Source: Peptostreptococcaceae bacterium
GTDB taxonomy: Bacteria; Bacillota; Clostridia; Peptostreptococcales; Acidaminobacteraceae
Assembly (NCBI GenBank): GCA_027064135.1
Contig: JAMOQG010000061.1
Location: forward strand, 1-50,911
Reading direction: 5' to 3'
Length of the DNA stretch: 50,911 nucleotides
The notes beneath the pieces were generated by a model. That model ran no database searches. It saw only the letters and a list, made by a program, of their open reading frames with translations, and had not been told where the DNA came from. The translations under genes and the position numbers were made by a program. This document shows, piece after piece, positions 37,080 to 46,148 of the stretch. Each line of letters starts with the position of its first letter. The first letter of the stretch is position 1.

Positions 37080-37385
37080 ATGAAAGCAATTAAAGGACAA
37101 TGGGTTAAAATTCATTCTATTGTTTTGACTTCTAATGAAAGAGCTCCTCAAGTTCCAGATGATACTAAGAAGGTTCCTTTAGAATTATGGGTTAAAGGTT
37201 ATATATTATCTGATGCAGAAATAGGTGATTTTGTAGAAGTAAAAACTATGACTGGAAGAGTTGTTGAAGGTAATTTAATTGAAATTAATCCTTCTTATAA
37301 ACATTCATTTGGTGATAATATACCTGAATTATTAGAAATTGGACCTAGAATTAGAAAAATTTTATTTGAGGACGGTGAAGAATAA
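37080..37385 (+). CDS. ortA: 2-amino-4-oxopentanoate thiolase, small subunit
   Basis: A 101-residue small subunit of the heteromeric PLP-dependent thiolase that splits 2-amino-4-oxopentanoate with CoA into D-alanine and acetyl-CoA. The N-terminal KGQWVKIHSIVLTSNERAPQ and the central GDFVEVKTMTGR match OrtA. Its stop overlaps the ortB ATG by one base. The AGGAGATGATTTA ribosome site supports ATG 37080. Confidence 0.93.
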   Translation: MKAIKGQWVKIHSIVLTSNERAPQVPDDTKKVPLELWVKGYILSDAEIGDFVEVKTMTGRVVEGNLIEINPSYKHSFGDNIPELLEIGPRIRKILFEDGEE

Positions 37386-38803
37386 TGAAAGGCAATAGTT
37401 ATGAAGCTGTAATGAGTAGAAAAAATGATATTATGAAAAAAGCTGTTGGAATTGATTATTCTCAATTTGAAAGTGGTTCAATAGCTTTTGATTATGAAGA
37501 TATGATGAAAAAAGTTGGATATACATTAGAAGAAATGATTAATATCCAAAAAAGCAGTGGGGTTGGTGAAACAAAAATATATGAAATGAAAAATTTAACA
37601 AAATTAGCCAGAAAATTTTCTGATGAAGGTAAAGGTGCTAGAATATTTGTTAAAGATGAGGCTGCAAATCCATCTGGAAGCTTTAAAGCAAGAAGAGCTG
37701 CAAATGCAGTGTATCATGCTAAAAAACATGGATTTAAAGGTGTTATTGCAGCAACTAGTGGTAATTATGGAGCTGCTGTTGCTTCTCAAGCTGCTATGTA
37801 TGGTTTAAAATGTATAATTGTTCAAGAGTGTTATGATTCTGAACATAAAGGACAACCTGAAATTATTGAAAAAGCAAGAAAGTGTGAAGCTTATGGAGCT
37901 GAAGTAATTCAATTATCAGTAGGGCCTGAACTTTTTTATTCTTTTTTAGAATTATTAGAAGATACAGGGTATTTTAATGCATCATTATATACTCCGTTTG
38001 GTATTGCAGGAGTTGAAACTTTAGGTTATGAAATTGCAATGCAAATGCGTGAAATGGTTGGAAAAGACCCGGATGCAGTTATTTGTACAAATGCAGGTGG
38101 CGGAAATTTGACTGGTACTGCAAGAGGGCTTCAAAAAGCAGGAGCTGAAAATACAAAAGTAATTGGAGCAAGTGTTGATTTAAAAGGGCTTCATATGGCT
38201 AGCGATAAACAATTTAATAAAAAATCATTTACAACTGGACATACTGGATTTGGTATTCCATTTGCAACAACACCAGATAGATCTGATGTCCCTAGATCAG
38301 CTGCTAGAGCTTTAAGATATATGGATAGATATGTTACAGTTTCTCAAGGCGAAGTTTTTTATATTTGTGAGGCTATGGCTCAAGTTGAGGGCTTTGAAAG
38401 AGGACCTGCTGGATCTGTTTCATTAGCTGCTGCATTTAGTATAGCTCAAGAAATGAATGAAGATGAAATTATTGTTGTTCAAGAAACAGAATATACAGGA
38501 GCTGGAAAACATATTCAACCTCAATTATCATTTGCAAGAAATAATGGTATTGATATTAGATTTGGAAATCCTGAAGAGCAAATTCCAGGTGTGAATATAA
38601 TTTTACCTGAAAGTCCAGGTATGATAAAAGCTAAAGATCTTGATATGATAAAAATAAAAAAATCATATTTATCGAAAACTTTAGAAAATATAAATAATGT
38701 AAACGAAAAAGATGTTAAGTATTTAGTAGATGAAATTAATGAATCAAGGAAATTTATACTTGATTATTTAAAAGTAAATAATATTAAAATAGTGGAGGGA
38801 TAA
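37385..38803 (+). CDS. ortB: 2-amino-4-oxopentanoate thiolase, PLP subunit
   Basis: A 472-residue large subunit, a fold-type II PLP enzyme related to threonine synthase/threonine dehydratase. The Schiff-base Lys is probably Lys101 in NPSGSFKARRA; the phosphate-binding glycine loop is TNAGGGNLTGT. With OrtA it makes D-alanine plus acetyl-CoA. Translationally coupled to ortA (TAATG). A short gap and oraS follow. Confidence 0.94.
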   Translation: MKGNSYEAVMSRKNDIMKKAVGIDYSQFESGSIAFDYEDMMKKVGYTLEEMINIQKSSGVGETKIYEMKNLTKLARKFSDEGKGARIFVKDEAANPSGSFKARRAANAVYHAKKHGFKGVIAATSGNYGAAVASQAAMYGLKCIIVQECYDSEHKGQPEIIEKARKCEAYGAEVIQLSVGPELFYSFLELLEDTGYFNASLYTPFGIAGVETLGYEIAMQMREMVGKDPDAVICTNAGGGNLTGTARGLQKAGAENTKVIGASVDLKGLHMASDKQFNKKSFTTGHTGFGIPFATTPDRSDVPRSAARALRYMDRYVTVSQGEVFYICEAMAQVEGFERGPAGSVSLAAAFSIAQEMNEDEIIVVQETEYTGAGKHIQPQLSFARNNGIDIRFGNPEEQIPGVNIILPESPGMIKAKDLDMIKIKKSYLSKTLENINNVNEKDVKYLVDEINESRKFILDYLKVNNIKIVEG

Positions 38804-38805
38804 CT

Positions 38806-39186
38806 TTGAAAAAATTATTAGAAAGAGATGATGATTTTCTTTTAAGAAGAAATCATATTAAAGATTTATCAGATGAAGAATTAAAAAGTAAATTTTGGAA
38901 ATTATCGGGAGAAATTGTAGATCCAATGATTGAATTAAGTAAAACTCATACTACGCCATCAATTGAAAGATCAGTTTTAATAAGAATGGGTTTTTCATCT
39001 CTTGAAGCTCAGCCTTTAGTTGAATTGGCAATTGATAGAGGATTAATAGGAAAAGGTGTTGGGCATGTAGTTTATGTAGTTTCTAAGGAAAAAGACATGT
39101 CTATTAGAGATGCTGGATTAGAATTGCTTGAAGAAAAGCATTGGGATTTTGTTATAGATTATTTTAACAAAAGAGGTGAAAAATAA
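38806..39186 (+). CDS. oraS: D-ornithine 4,5-aminomutase, alpha (S) subunit
   Basis: A 126-residue small subunit of the adenosylcobalamin- and PLP-dependent aminomutase that turns D-ornithine into 2,4-diaminopentanoate. The sequence RDDDFLLRRNHIKDLSDEEL and VDPMIELSKTHTTPSIERSV match OraS. The start is TTG 38806, supported by GGAGGGATAAC directly upstream; no ATG is available near it. The stop overlaps the oraE ATG by one base. Confidence 0.94.
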   Translation: MKKLLERDDDFLLRRNHIKDLSDEELKSKFWKLSGEIVDPMIELSKTHTTPSIERSVLIRMGFSSLEAQPLVELAIDRGLIGKGVGHVVYVVSKEKDMSIRDAGLELLEEKHWDFVIDYFNKRGEK

Positions 39187-41390
39187 TGAATTTAAAACCG
39201 AATGAAAAATTAGATGTTAGAGAAATATTAGAAAATCTTGAAAATTATGCTCCAAAAAGAAGAGGTTGGGTTTGGAGAAAAAAAGTTGGACAGCAACAAA
39301 TTGGACCATTTGAATATAATAATTGCTCAACAAGTTTAAAAAATAGTGTAGGAATACCATCAAGTGATTATTTTGATGGTTTAGATCCACAGCCAGAAGA
39401 AGTTATTACTACTGAGATAGCATCAGGAAGATTTGAAGATGATATCAGAAGAATGAGAATGAGTGCTTGGCATGGTGCTGATCATATAATGGTAATTAGA
39501 ACTGCTGGACAGTCTCATATGGATCAATTAATTGAAGGAACTCCTCAAGGAATTGGTGGGATACCTATTTCAAGAAAACAAGTTAGAGCTCATAGAAAAG
39601 CATTAGATATTATTGAGGATGAAGTAGGAAGATTAATTAATTATCATTCTTATGTTTCTGGTGAAGCTGGACCTGATATTGCTGTTATGTTCGCTGAAGA
39701 AGGCGTTAATGGTGCTCATCAAGATCCACAATATAATGTGTTATATAGAAATATAAATATGGTTAGATCATTTGTTGATGCAGCAGAAGCTAAGAAAGTT
39801 ATGGCTTGGGCTGATATGGCACAAATTGATGGAGCTCATAATGCTAATGCAACAGCAAGAGAGGCTTGGAAAGTAATGCCTGAATTAATGGTTCAGCATG
39901 CTATAAATTCAATATTTTCTGCTAAAGTTGGTATGAAAAAAGAAAATATATGTTTATCAACTGTACCGCCAACAGCTGCTCCTGCACCAGCTTTAAAATT
40001 TGATTTACCTTATGCTGTTGCTTTAAGAGAGTATTTTACTGAATATAAAATGAGAGCGCAACAAAATACTAAATATATCACATCATCTTCTAGAGAAGCG
40101 ACTGTTACACATGTACTTAATATGTTGGTTTCTAGATTGACATCTGCTGATATTCAATCTACTATTACACCAGATGAAGGTAGAAATGTTCCTTGGCATA
40201 TTTACAATATTGAGGCATGTGATAATGCTAAACAAACTTTAGTTAGTTTAGATTCATTAATGGACATGGTTGAATTAAAGAAAGATGGATATTTAGTTGA
40301 AGAAAAAAGAGAAATTCAAGAAAGAGCCGTATTATATTTAGAAGAAATTCTTGAAGTTGGTGGGTATTTCGAAGCTGTACAAAAAGGTTTCTTTGTAGAT
40401 TCTGGAAAATATCCTGAAAGAAATGGAGATGGAATTGCTAGAGATATTCATGGTGGTTTAGCTGCAGGTACTGTTTATGAAAGAGATGAAGATTATTTAG
40501 CTCCTGTTACTGCTCACTTTGGTAATAATAATGTAGCTCAATATGATGAAAAATTTATAGATAATCCTTCTGGATTAATTGGTGGTTGTTCATTTGAAAA
40601 TAGAGATTTAATTCAATTTATTGATGAATTAGATGATGAAGATAATGTTTATACAAGAATGGATAAAACTGAGAAATATAGAAAATCTGATATTATTAAG
40701 CCGGAAGTTCAATGGTTAGGTGATGGAGTTGTACAAGTTGATTTATTCTTGCCAACTGATAAAAGACATGCAAAATATGCGGCATTAGAATTTGCTAAAC
40801 ATATGAATTTAAAGGATCCAGAAGTTATTCATGTTGAAGTACTTCATCCTTCAGAAGGTACTCGTGTACAGTTTAAAGGTGTTTTAGATTTTGAAGTTGA
40901 TTTATCTAAACTTGAGATACCACCAGAGCCTGTATTATTAGATTATGATGAGATAAGAGAATATGTAAAAAATAGACCTATTAAAGTTGTTGCTGGAACT
41001 ATGGGAGAAGATGAACATTCAGTAGGACTTAGGGAAGTTTTAGACATTAAACATGGCGGTATAGAAAGATATGGTATTGATGTTGTTTATTTAGGTACTT
41101 CTGTTAAAGTAGAAAAAATTATTGATGCTGCTATTGAAGAAAATGCAGATGTAATTTTAGGATCGACAATAATATCGCATGATGATGTTCATTATAAATT
41201 AATGAAGAGAATGCATGAAGTAGCTATTGAAAAGGGTATTAGAGATAAAGTGATTATTTGTGCTGGTGGAACACAAGTTACTCCAGAAATTGCTGTTAAG
41301 CAAGGTATTGATGCTGGGTTTGGAAGAGAATCTCATGGTGTTGATGTTGCAACATTTATTGTTGAAGAATTGAGAAGAAGAGAAAAATAA
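39186..41390 (+). CDS. oraE: D-ornithine 4,5-aminomutase, beta (E) subunit
   Basis: A 734-residue catalytic subunit, full length. An N-terminal TIM-barrel-like PLP/substrate part is followed by a C-terminal Rossmann cobalamin-binding domain from about 590. The base-off motif DxHxxG is DEHSVG, with His611 as the likely cobalt ligand. Lys622 in DIKHGG sits 11 residues later, where the PLP lysine lies in the characterised clostridial enzyme. The next gene is a probable reactivating ATPase. ATG has AAAAGAGGTGAAAATA upstream. Confidence 0.96.
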   Translation: MNLKPNEKLDVREILENLENYAPKRRGWVWRKKVGQQQIGPFEYNNCSTSLKNSVGIPSSDYFDGLDPQPEEVITTEIASGRFEDDIRRMRMSAWHGADHIMVIRTAGQSHMDQLIEGTPQGIGGIPISRKQVRAHRKALDIIEDEVGRLINYHSYVSGEAGPDIAVMFAEEGVNGAHQDPQYNVLYRNINMVRSFVDAAEAKKVMAWADMAQIDGAHNANATAREAWKVMPELMVQHAINSIFSAKVGMKKENICLSTVPPTAAPAPALKFDLPYAVALREYFTEYKMRAQQNTKYITSSSREATVTHVLNMLVSRLTSADIQSTITPDEGRNVPWHIYNIEACDNAKQTLVSLDSLMDMVELKKDGYLVEEKREIQERAVLYLEEILEVGGYFEAVQKGFFVDSGKYPERNGDGIARDIHGGLAAGTVYERDEDYLAPVTAHFGNNNVAQYDEKFIDNPSGLIGGCSFENRDLIQFIDELDDEDNVYTRMDKTEKYRKSDIIKPEVQWLGDGVVQVDLFLPTDKRHAKYAALEFAKHMNLKDPEVIHVEVLHPSEGTRVQFKGVLDFEVDLSKLEIPPEPVLLDYDEIREYVKNRPIKVVAGTMGEDEHSVGLREVLDIKHGGIERYGIDVVYLGTSVKVEKIIDAAIEENADVILGSTIISHDDVHYKLMKRMHEVAIEKGIRDKVIICAGGTQVTPEIAVKQGIDAGFGRESHGVDVATFIVEELRRREK

Positions 41391-41400
41391 GAAGGTGAAT

Positions 41401-42774
41401 ATGAAGTTTGATTGTTTAGTTGCAGAAATTGGAAGTACTACTACTGTTGTTAATGCATTTAATGACATTCATACTGAAAATCCGAAATTTATATCTCAAG
41501 GACAGGCACCAACCTCTGTTACTGAAGGCGATGTGAACATAGGTTTAAATAATGCTATTAATAATATGAAAGAAAAACTTAATGTTGACATTATTGAATA
41601 TGATAAGTTATTAGCAACAAGTTCTGCTGCAGGTGGGCTTAAAATGACTGTTCATGGTCTTGTTTACGATATGACTGTTAAAGCAGCTAAAGAGGCAGCT
41701 TTAGGAGCAGGAGCAAATTTGCATATGGTAACTTCAGGAAGACTTAGAAGAACTGATATTAAAAAAATTTATGAAATAGAACCAAACATTATTTTAATAG
41801 CAGGGGGAGTTAATTATGGAGAGCGTGATACTGCGCTCTATAATGCTGAAGTTATTGCAAATTTAGATATAAATGTTCCTGTAATATACGCTGGAAATAT
41901 TGAAAACCAGGAAGAAATTAAATTAATATTTGAAGAAGCAAATAAAGATGATTATCTTTATGTTGTTGAAAATGTTTATCCTGTTATTGATACGATAAAT
42001 GTTGAACCTGCTAGAAAAGTAATTCAAGATGTTTTTGAAGAACATATTATTCATGCACCAGGAATGGAAAAAATAAAAGAAATGGTTAATGGCAATATTA
42101 TTCCTACACCTGGAGCTGTAATGGAAGCATCAAAACTTTTAAAAGATGATATTGGTGATATTGTTACCGTTGATGTAGGTGGTGCAACAACTGATATTCA
42201 TTCTGTTACAGAAGGTAGTGAGGAAGTAAATAATATTCTTTTATCACCTGAACCGGTAGCAAAACGTACTGTTGAAGGAGATCTTGGAGTTTTCGTTAAT
42301 ATGAAAAATATTGTTAATCTTATTGGTGAAAAGAAAATTATGGATTTATTTGATATTTCTAAAGAAGAATTTGATAATATTATTGATAATTTTAAACCAA
42401 TACCTGTTACTGTTTTTGAAAAAAAATTTGTTGAAAGGTTAGTTTTAGAAGCAACAATTATTTCTTCTCATAGGCATGCGGGCGGTTTTAGAGATTTATT
42501 TGCTAATGGTGGAAAGAAAACATTAGCTGAAGGTAAAGATTTAACAAGTGTTAAATATATACTTGGAACTGGAGGAGCATTAACTCGACTTCCTAATAGA
42601 GTTGAAATATTAAATGAGATTGCAAAATCAAATAAAGGTGATAAACTTTTACCAAATAAAGAAGCAAAAATATTAATAGATAATGACTATATTATGGCTT
42701 CTTTAGGAGTTTTATCAAAAGAATATAAAAAAGCAGCATTAGTATTATTAAAGAAAAGTTTAAAAATAAATTAA
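41401..42774 (+). CDS. MutL/GlmL-family ATPase, probable reactivase for ornithine aminomutase
   Basis: A 457-residue ASKHA-fold ATPase of the MutL/GlmL family (not the mismatch-repair MutL). It begins FDCLVAEIGSTTTVVNAF and carries VTVDVGGATTDIHSV, the phosphate and adenosine segments of the actin-like fold. GlmL-type proteins accompany B12-dependent mutases and are thought to restore enzymes whose cofactor is damaged. Its place between oraE and orr in ornithine clusters fits that. ATG 41401 is chosen; a GTG two codons earlier lies inside the GAAGGTGAAT ribosome site. A terminator follows at its stop codon. Confidence 0.88.
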   Translation: MKFDCLVAEIGSTTTVVNAFNDIHTENPKFISQGQAPTSVTEGDVNIGLNNAINNMKEKLNVDIIEYDKLLATSSAAGGLKMTVHGLVYDMTVKAAKEAALGAGANLHMVTSGRLRRTDIKKIYEIEPNIILIAGGVNYGERDTALYNAEVIANLDINVPVIYAGNIENQEEIKLIFEEANKDDYLYVVENVYPVIDTINVEPARKVIQDVFEEHIIHAPGMEKIKEMVNGNIIPTPGAVMEASKLLKDDIGDIVTVDVGGATTDIHSVTEGSEEVNNILLSPEPVAKRTVEGDLGVFVNMKNIVNLIGEKKIMDLFDISKEEFDNIIDNFKPIPVTVFEKKFVERLVLEATIISSHRHAGGFRDLFANGGKKTLAEGKDLTSVKYILGTGGALTRLPNRVEILNEIAKSNKGDKLLPNKEAKILIDNDYIMASLGVLSKEYKKAALVLLKKSLKIN

Positions 42775-42798
42775 GTTGGGTATATCCCAACTTTTTTT
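42774..42798 (+). terminator. intra-cluster terminator between the MutL-like gene and orr
   Basis: AGTTGGG (42774-42780), loop TATAT, CCCAACT (42786-42792), then a run of T to 42798. It starts at the stop codon of the MutL-like gene and ends 18 nt before the orr ATG. It should reduce orr transcript relative to ord-oraE. Confidence 0.85.
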
Positions 42799-42815
42799 AA
42801 AGGAGGAATAATAAA

Positions 42816-43874
42816 ATGTATCCAAGATTAAATATAGATTTAGATAAATTTTATAAAAATACATCTTTCTTTGTTGGTATGTCAAAAGACAATAATGTTG
42901 ATTTAATGTCAGTAACAAAATGTTTTTGCGGTGATATTATTTTGGCAGAACAACAGGTTGAAGCTGGAGTAAAATATTTAGCTGATTCAAGAATACAAAA
43001 TTTAATTAAAATGAAAGATATTGGTGCACCAAAGGTGTTGATAAGAATACCAATGCAATCTGAGGTAAGTAGTATTATTAAATACGCAGATATTTCATTT
43101 AATAGTGAATTGGAAACAATAAAAAAATTAAATGAAGAAGCAAAAAAACAAGAAAAAATACATAAAATTCTTGTAATGATTGATTTAGGTGATTTAAGAG
43201 AAGGAATATTACCTGAGAATGTTGATGAAACTGTGAAAGAAATAATTAAATTGAGTAATATTAAAATTATTGGTTTTGGTGTTAATTTAACTTGCTATGG
43301 TGGGATTATTCCAAGTGAAGATAATCTGGGAAAGCTTGTAGAAATTAGTGAGGAATTAGAAAGTAAATATAATTTAAATTTAGAAATTATTTCAGGTGGA
43401 AATTCAAGTTCAATTTATTTATTTGATTCTAAAAAAATGCCAAATAAAATAAATAATTTGCGTTTAGGTGAAGCAATTTTACTTGGAAGAGAAACAGCTT
43501 ATGGAAACAATATTGAAGGAACATCTGATGATGTATTTGTTTTAGAAGCAGAGATTGTAGAACTTAAAACTAAAGGATCAGTGCCAATTGGTGAAATTGG
43601 AATGGATGCATTTGGCAATAAACCTAGTTTTAAAGAGCAAGGTTTCATTTTAAGAGCAATTCTTGCAGTTGGACAACAAGATGTCAATTATGATGGATTA
43701 GTACCAATAGACAGTAAAATTGAAATTTTAGGAGCTAGTTCAGATCATTTACTTCTTAATTTAGAAAATACAAATAAAGATTATAAAGTAGGAGATACTA
43801 TTAAATTTAAAGTAGATTATGGTGCACTTTTAAAACTTTATACTTCAGAGTATATTGAAAAAAACTATATTTAA
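42816..43874 (+). CDS. orr: ornithine racemase
   Basis: A 352-residue PLP-dependent racemase of the alanine racemase-like (YggS/Alr N-terminal barrel) type that makes D-ornithine from L-ornithine, the entry step of the pathway. It begins MYPRLNIDLDKFYKN. The likely PLP Lys is Lys35 in SVTKCFCGD. LGDLREGILPENV and GVNLTCYGGIIPS follow. A strong AAAGGAGGAATAATAAA ribosome site sits right behind the terminator. Its place at the end of the ornithine cluster supports ornithine over alanine or lysine as substrate. Confidence 0.92.
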   Translation: MYPRLNIDLDKFYKNTSFFVGMSKDNNVDLMSVTKCFCGDIILAEQQVEAGVKYLADSRIQNLIKMKDIGAPKVLIRIPMQSEVSSIIKYADISFNSELETIKKLNEEAKKQEKIHKILVMIDLGDLREGILPENVDETVKEIIKLSNIKIIGFGVNLTCYGGIIPSEDNLGKLVEISEELESKYNLNLEIISGGNSSSIYLFDSKKMPNKINNLRLGEAILLGRETAYGNNIEGTSDDVFVLEAEIVELKTKGSVPIGEIGMDAFGNKPSFKEQGFILRAILAVGQQDVNYDGLVPIDSKIEILGASSDHLLLNLENTNKDYKVGDTIKFKVDYGALLKLYTSEYIEKNYI

Positions 43875-43885
43875 ATATTTAAGAG

Positions 43886-43910
43886 GCCCAATTATTTTAA
43901 TTGGGCTTTT
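43886..43910 (+). terminator. terminator at the end of the ornithine cluster
   Basis: GCCCAATTA (43886-43894), loop TTT, TAATTGGGC (43898-43906), then T residues. Confidence 0.85.
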
Positions 43911-43972
43911 AATATATGGACTCATTAACATTTTTTTGTTAAAATGATTATAGTGCATAAAAAGGGGGAAAT

Positions 43973-44317
43973 ATGGCGTATTTATCAATAATCAAAGTTA
44001 TGGGTGTAATAGTTTTGTTAGTAATGGTATATAAAGGTGCAAATTATTGGTTTTCATATAGTTTTTTTAAGAAATTAAATAAATATATTGAAAAAGATTT
44101 AAGTGAGGATAATGTTAAATATATTATTAATGAACTTAATAAGTATAAATTAGGAAGAAATTCCTATAATTGGGATGTACTTGCCAAAACAGTAGTAACA
44201 GTAAATAAAACGGATATTAGTGAGGATGTCTTAAAGGTGTTTAATGAATTATGTAGAGAAAAAGGAATTTTGGTTGAAAAAGTTATAAAAGAATATATAG
44301 ATTATGCAGGTGAGTAA
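43973..44317 (+). CDS. small single-pass membrane protein of unknown function
   Basis: I do not recognise this 114-residue protein. It has one N-terminal membrane helix (about 5-24, IIKVMGVIVLLVMVYKG), a short basic linker and an acidic/lysine-rich helical domain (YIEKDLSEDNVKYIINEL onward) with no catalytic-looking motif. AAAGGGGGAAAT precedes the ATG. A possible promoter (TTAACA at 43925, TATAGT at 43949) lies upstream. It precedes rarA by 2 nt, so the two are probably cotranscribed. Confidence 0.7.
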   Translation: MAYLSIIKVMGVIVLLVMVYKGANYWFSYSFFKKLNKYIEKDLSEDNVKYIINELNKYKLGRNSYNWDVLAKTVVTVNKTDISEDVLKVFNELCREKGILVEKVIKEYIDYAGE

Positions 44318-44319
44318 AA

Positions 44320-45657
44320 TTGGATATTTTTAGTATGATAAATGAAGAAAATAAAAAAAAAAATGAACCGTTAGCTGAAAGAATGAAACCTAAAAAAATT
44401 GATGATTTTGTTGGACAACGCGATATTTTAAGTGAAGGGAAATTGCTTTATCGGTTGATAAAAGCAGATAAAATAAATTCTATTATTTTTCATGGACCGC
44501 CAGGAACGGGAAAAACTTCATTAGCAAGAATTATTGCAAATACTACAAAATCCGATTTTCAAATTCTTAATGCTGTTACATCAGGAGTAAAAGATTTAAG
44601 AGAAGTTTTTAAAATTGCAGAAAATCATTTAGTGATGAATGACAAAAAAACTATTTTGTTTATTGATGAAATTCATAGATTTAATAAAAGTCAGCAGGAT
44701 GCTCTTTTGCCATATGTTGAAAATGGAACAGTAACTCTAATTGGAGCTACAACTGAAAATCCATATTATGAAGTGAATAATGCGCTTATTTCTAGGTCTA
44801 TGATATTTAAACTTGAAGCTCTTAAAAAAAATGAAATTGCAGAAATTATTAAAAATTCCCTTCAAAAAGATGAATATATAAAAAACTCAAATGTTAGAAT
44901 CAATGACGATGTAATTAATTATTTATCTGATATCTCAAATGGTGATGCAAGAAGAGCATTAAATACTCTTGAAATTGCGATTTTATCAAACGAATCATAT
45001 AAAGATGTTGTAAATATAGAAATTGAAGATATTAATAATTGTGTGCAAAATAGAAATATTAAATTTGATAAAAATGGCGATGAACATTATGACACTATTT
45101 CAGCTTTTATAAAAAGTATGAGAGGTAGTGATCCTGATGCAACTCTTCATTATCTTGCAAGAATGATATATGCAGGAGAAGATCCTAAATTTATTGCTAG
45201 AAGAATTTTAATTCAAGCGTCAGAAGATGTAGGAAATGCTGATCCAATGGCTCTTATAATTGCCAACAGTGCTTTTGATGCTGTTACTAAAATAGGTATG
45301 CCAGAGGCTAGAATAATACTCTCTCAAGCTGCTGTATATGTAGCGACAGCACCTAAATCAAATTCTACCTATATGGGAATAAAAAAAGCTTTAGATGATG
45401 TTGAAAATGGTAATTTAGATACTATACCATATCATTTAAAAGATGGAACTGCTTCATCAATTGAAAGAAAAAACAATAGTAAATTTAAAGATGAAAAAAT
45501 ATATAAGTATCCACATGGATATGAAAATAATTATGTTTCTCAACAATATTTACCGAGTAATCTTATAGGTAAAACATATTATGAAAGTTCAAATAATGGA
45601 CATGAAAAAAAATCAAGTGAATATATGAAAAAAATAAAAGATATAGCTAATAATTAA
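44320..45657 (+). CDS. rarA: replication-associated recombination AAA+ ATPase RarA/MgsA
   Basis: A 445-residue clamp-loader-like ATPase acting at stalled replication forks. Walker A FHGPPGTGKTS is at 58-67, Walker B is [15 protein letters not shown], sensor GATTENPYYEV, and the C-terminal tetramerisation domain ends with SSIERKNNSKFKDEKIYKYPHGYENN-like residues typical of the family. The start is TTG 44320 with GCAGGTGAGTAAAA upstream; no ATG competes. The stop overlaps the stop of the convergent nuclease gene. Confidence 0.94.
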   Translation: MDIFSMINEENKKKNEPLAERMKPKKIDDFVGQRDILSEGKLLYRLIKADKINSIIFHGPPGTGKTSLARIIANTTKSDFQILNAVTSGVKDLREVFKIAENHLVMNDKKTILFIDEIHRFNKSQQDALLPYVENGTVTLIGATTENPYYEVNNALISRSMIFKLEALKKNEIAEIIKNSLQKDEYIKNSNVRINDDVINYLSDISNGDARRALNTLEIAILSNESYKDVVNIEIEDINNCVQNRNIKFDKNGDEHYDTISAFIKSMRGSDPDATLHYLARMIYAGEDPKFIARRILIQASEDVGNADPMALIIANSAFDAVTKIGMPEARIILSQAAVYVATAPKSNSTYMGIKKALDDVENGNLDTIPYHLKDGTASSIERKNNSKFKDEKIYKYPHGYENNYVSQQYLPSNLIGKTYYESSNNGHEKKSSEYMKKIKDIANN

Positions 45658-45671
45658 TCGCTATATCTTTT
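45636..45671. terminator. bidirectional terminator whose loop holds both convergent stop codons
   Basis: AAAAGATATAGC (45636-45647) pairs perfectly over 12 bp with GCTATATCTTTT (45660-45671). The 12-nt loop contains the stop of rarA (45655-45657) and the stop of the minus-strand nuclease gene (45654-45656), which overlap. Each strand ends in T residues. Confidence 0.85.
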
Positions 45672-46148
45672 CCATTTTCCAATATTATTTTTTTTTGCTT
45701 TTTTTTCAATTTCCCTGAATTTGTTTGAATATTTAGTATTAGGTCCGATAGTCATTACTTCAGCATATCCTTTTTCAAGTAAAATTTCATTTACCATTTC
45801 ACCATCTGGTTTAAGATATACATATCTTAAAAGTCTATTATATTTATCTTTATCGTCAACATCGTTTTCTAAATAAACTATTGTTCCTATAGGTAGCAAA
45901 TCTTTTAAAAATTTTGAGGCTTCAGGCCCAAAATATTCATTTTTTTTAATATATTTTCCTTTTACTTCTGGAGTATTAATTCCAATTAATCGTACAACAT
46001 AATTTTTATTTTCAATATTCACGTAAATTGTATCTCCATCAAAAACTTTTTTAATTGTTGAAATAGTATAATCACTAGATTGAAAGGGATTAAAAATAAC
46101 TATTAGAAAATATAATATAACTATCAATAGAATTATTATTTTTTTCAT
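45654..46148 (-). CDS. exported thermonuclease-like (SNase) nuclease
   Basis: A 164-residue staphylococcal-nuclease-family protein with an N-terminal hydrophobic signal/anchor (about 4-20). The OB-fold SNase core has VFDGDTIYV (Asp ligand), YVVRLIGINTPEV (Arg and Asn), and GPEAS..LENDVDDKDKYNRLLRYVYL (catalytic Glu/Arg region). It should cleave DNA and RNA outside the cytoplasm with calcium. On the minus strand it overlaps the lysE-like gene by one base, so the two form an operon. Confidence 0.9.
   Translation of the reverse strand: MKKIIILLIVILYFLIVIFNPFQSSDYTISTIKKVFDGDTIYVNIENKNYVVRLIGINTPEVKGKYIKKNEYFGPEASKFLKDLLPIGTIVYLENDVDDKDKYNRLLRYVYLKPDGEMVNEILLEKGYAEVMTIGPNTKYSNKFREIEKKAKKNNIGKWKRYSD

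Noticed and set aside
41401-42774. DNA mismatch repair protein MutL
   Set aside because: The name is shared only; the sequence has the actin-like ATPase segments of the GlmL group and none of the GHKL ATPase motifs.
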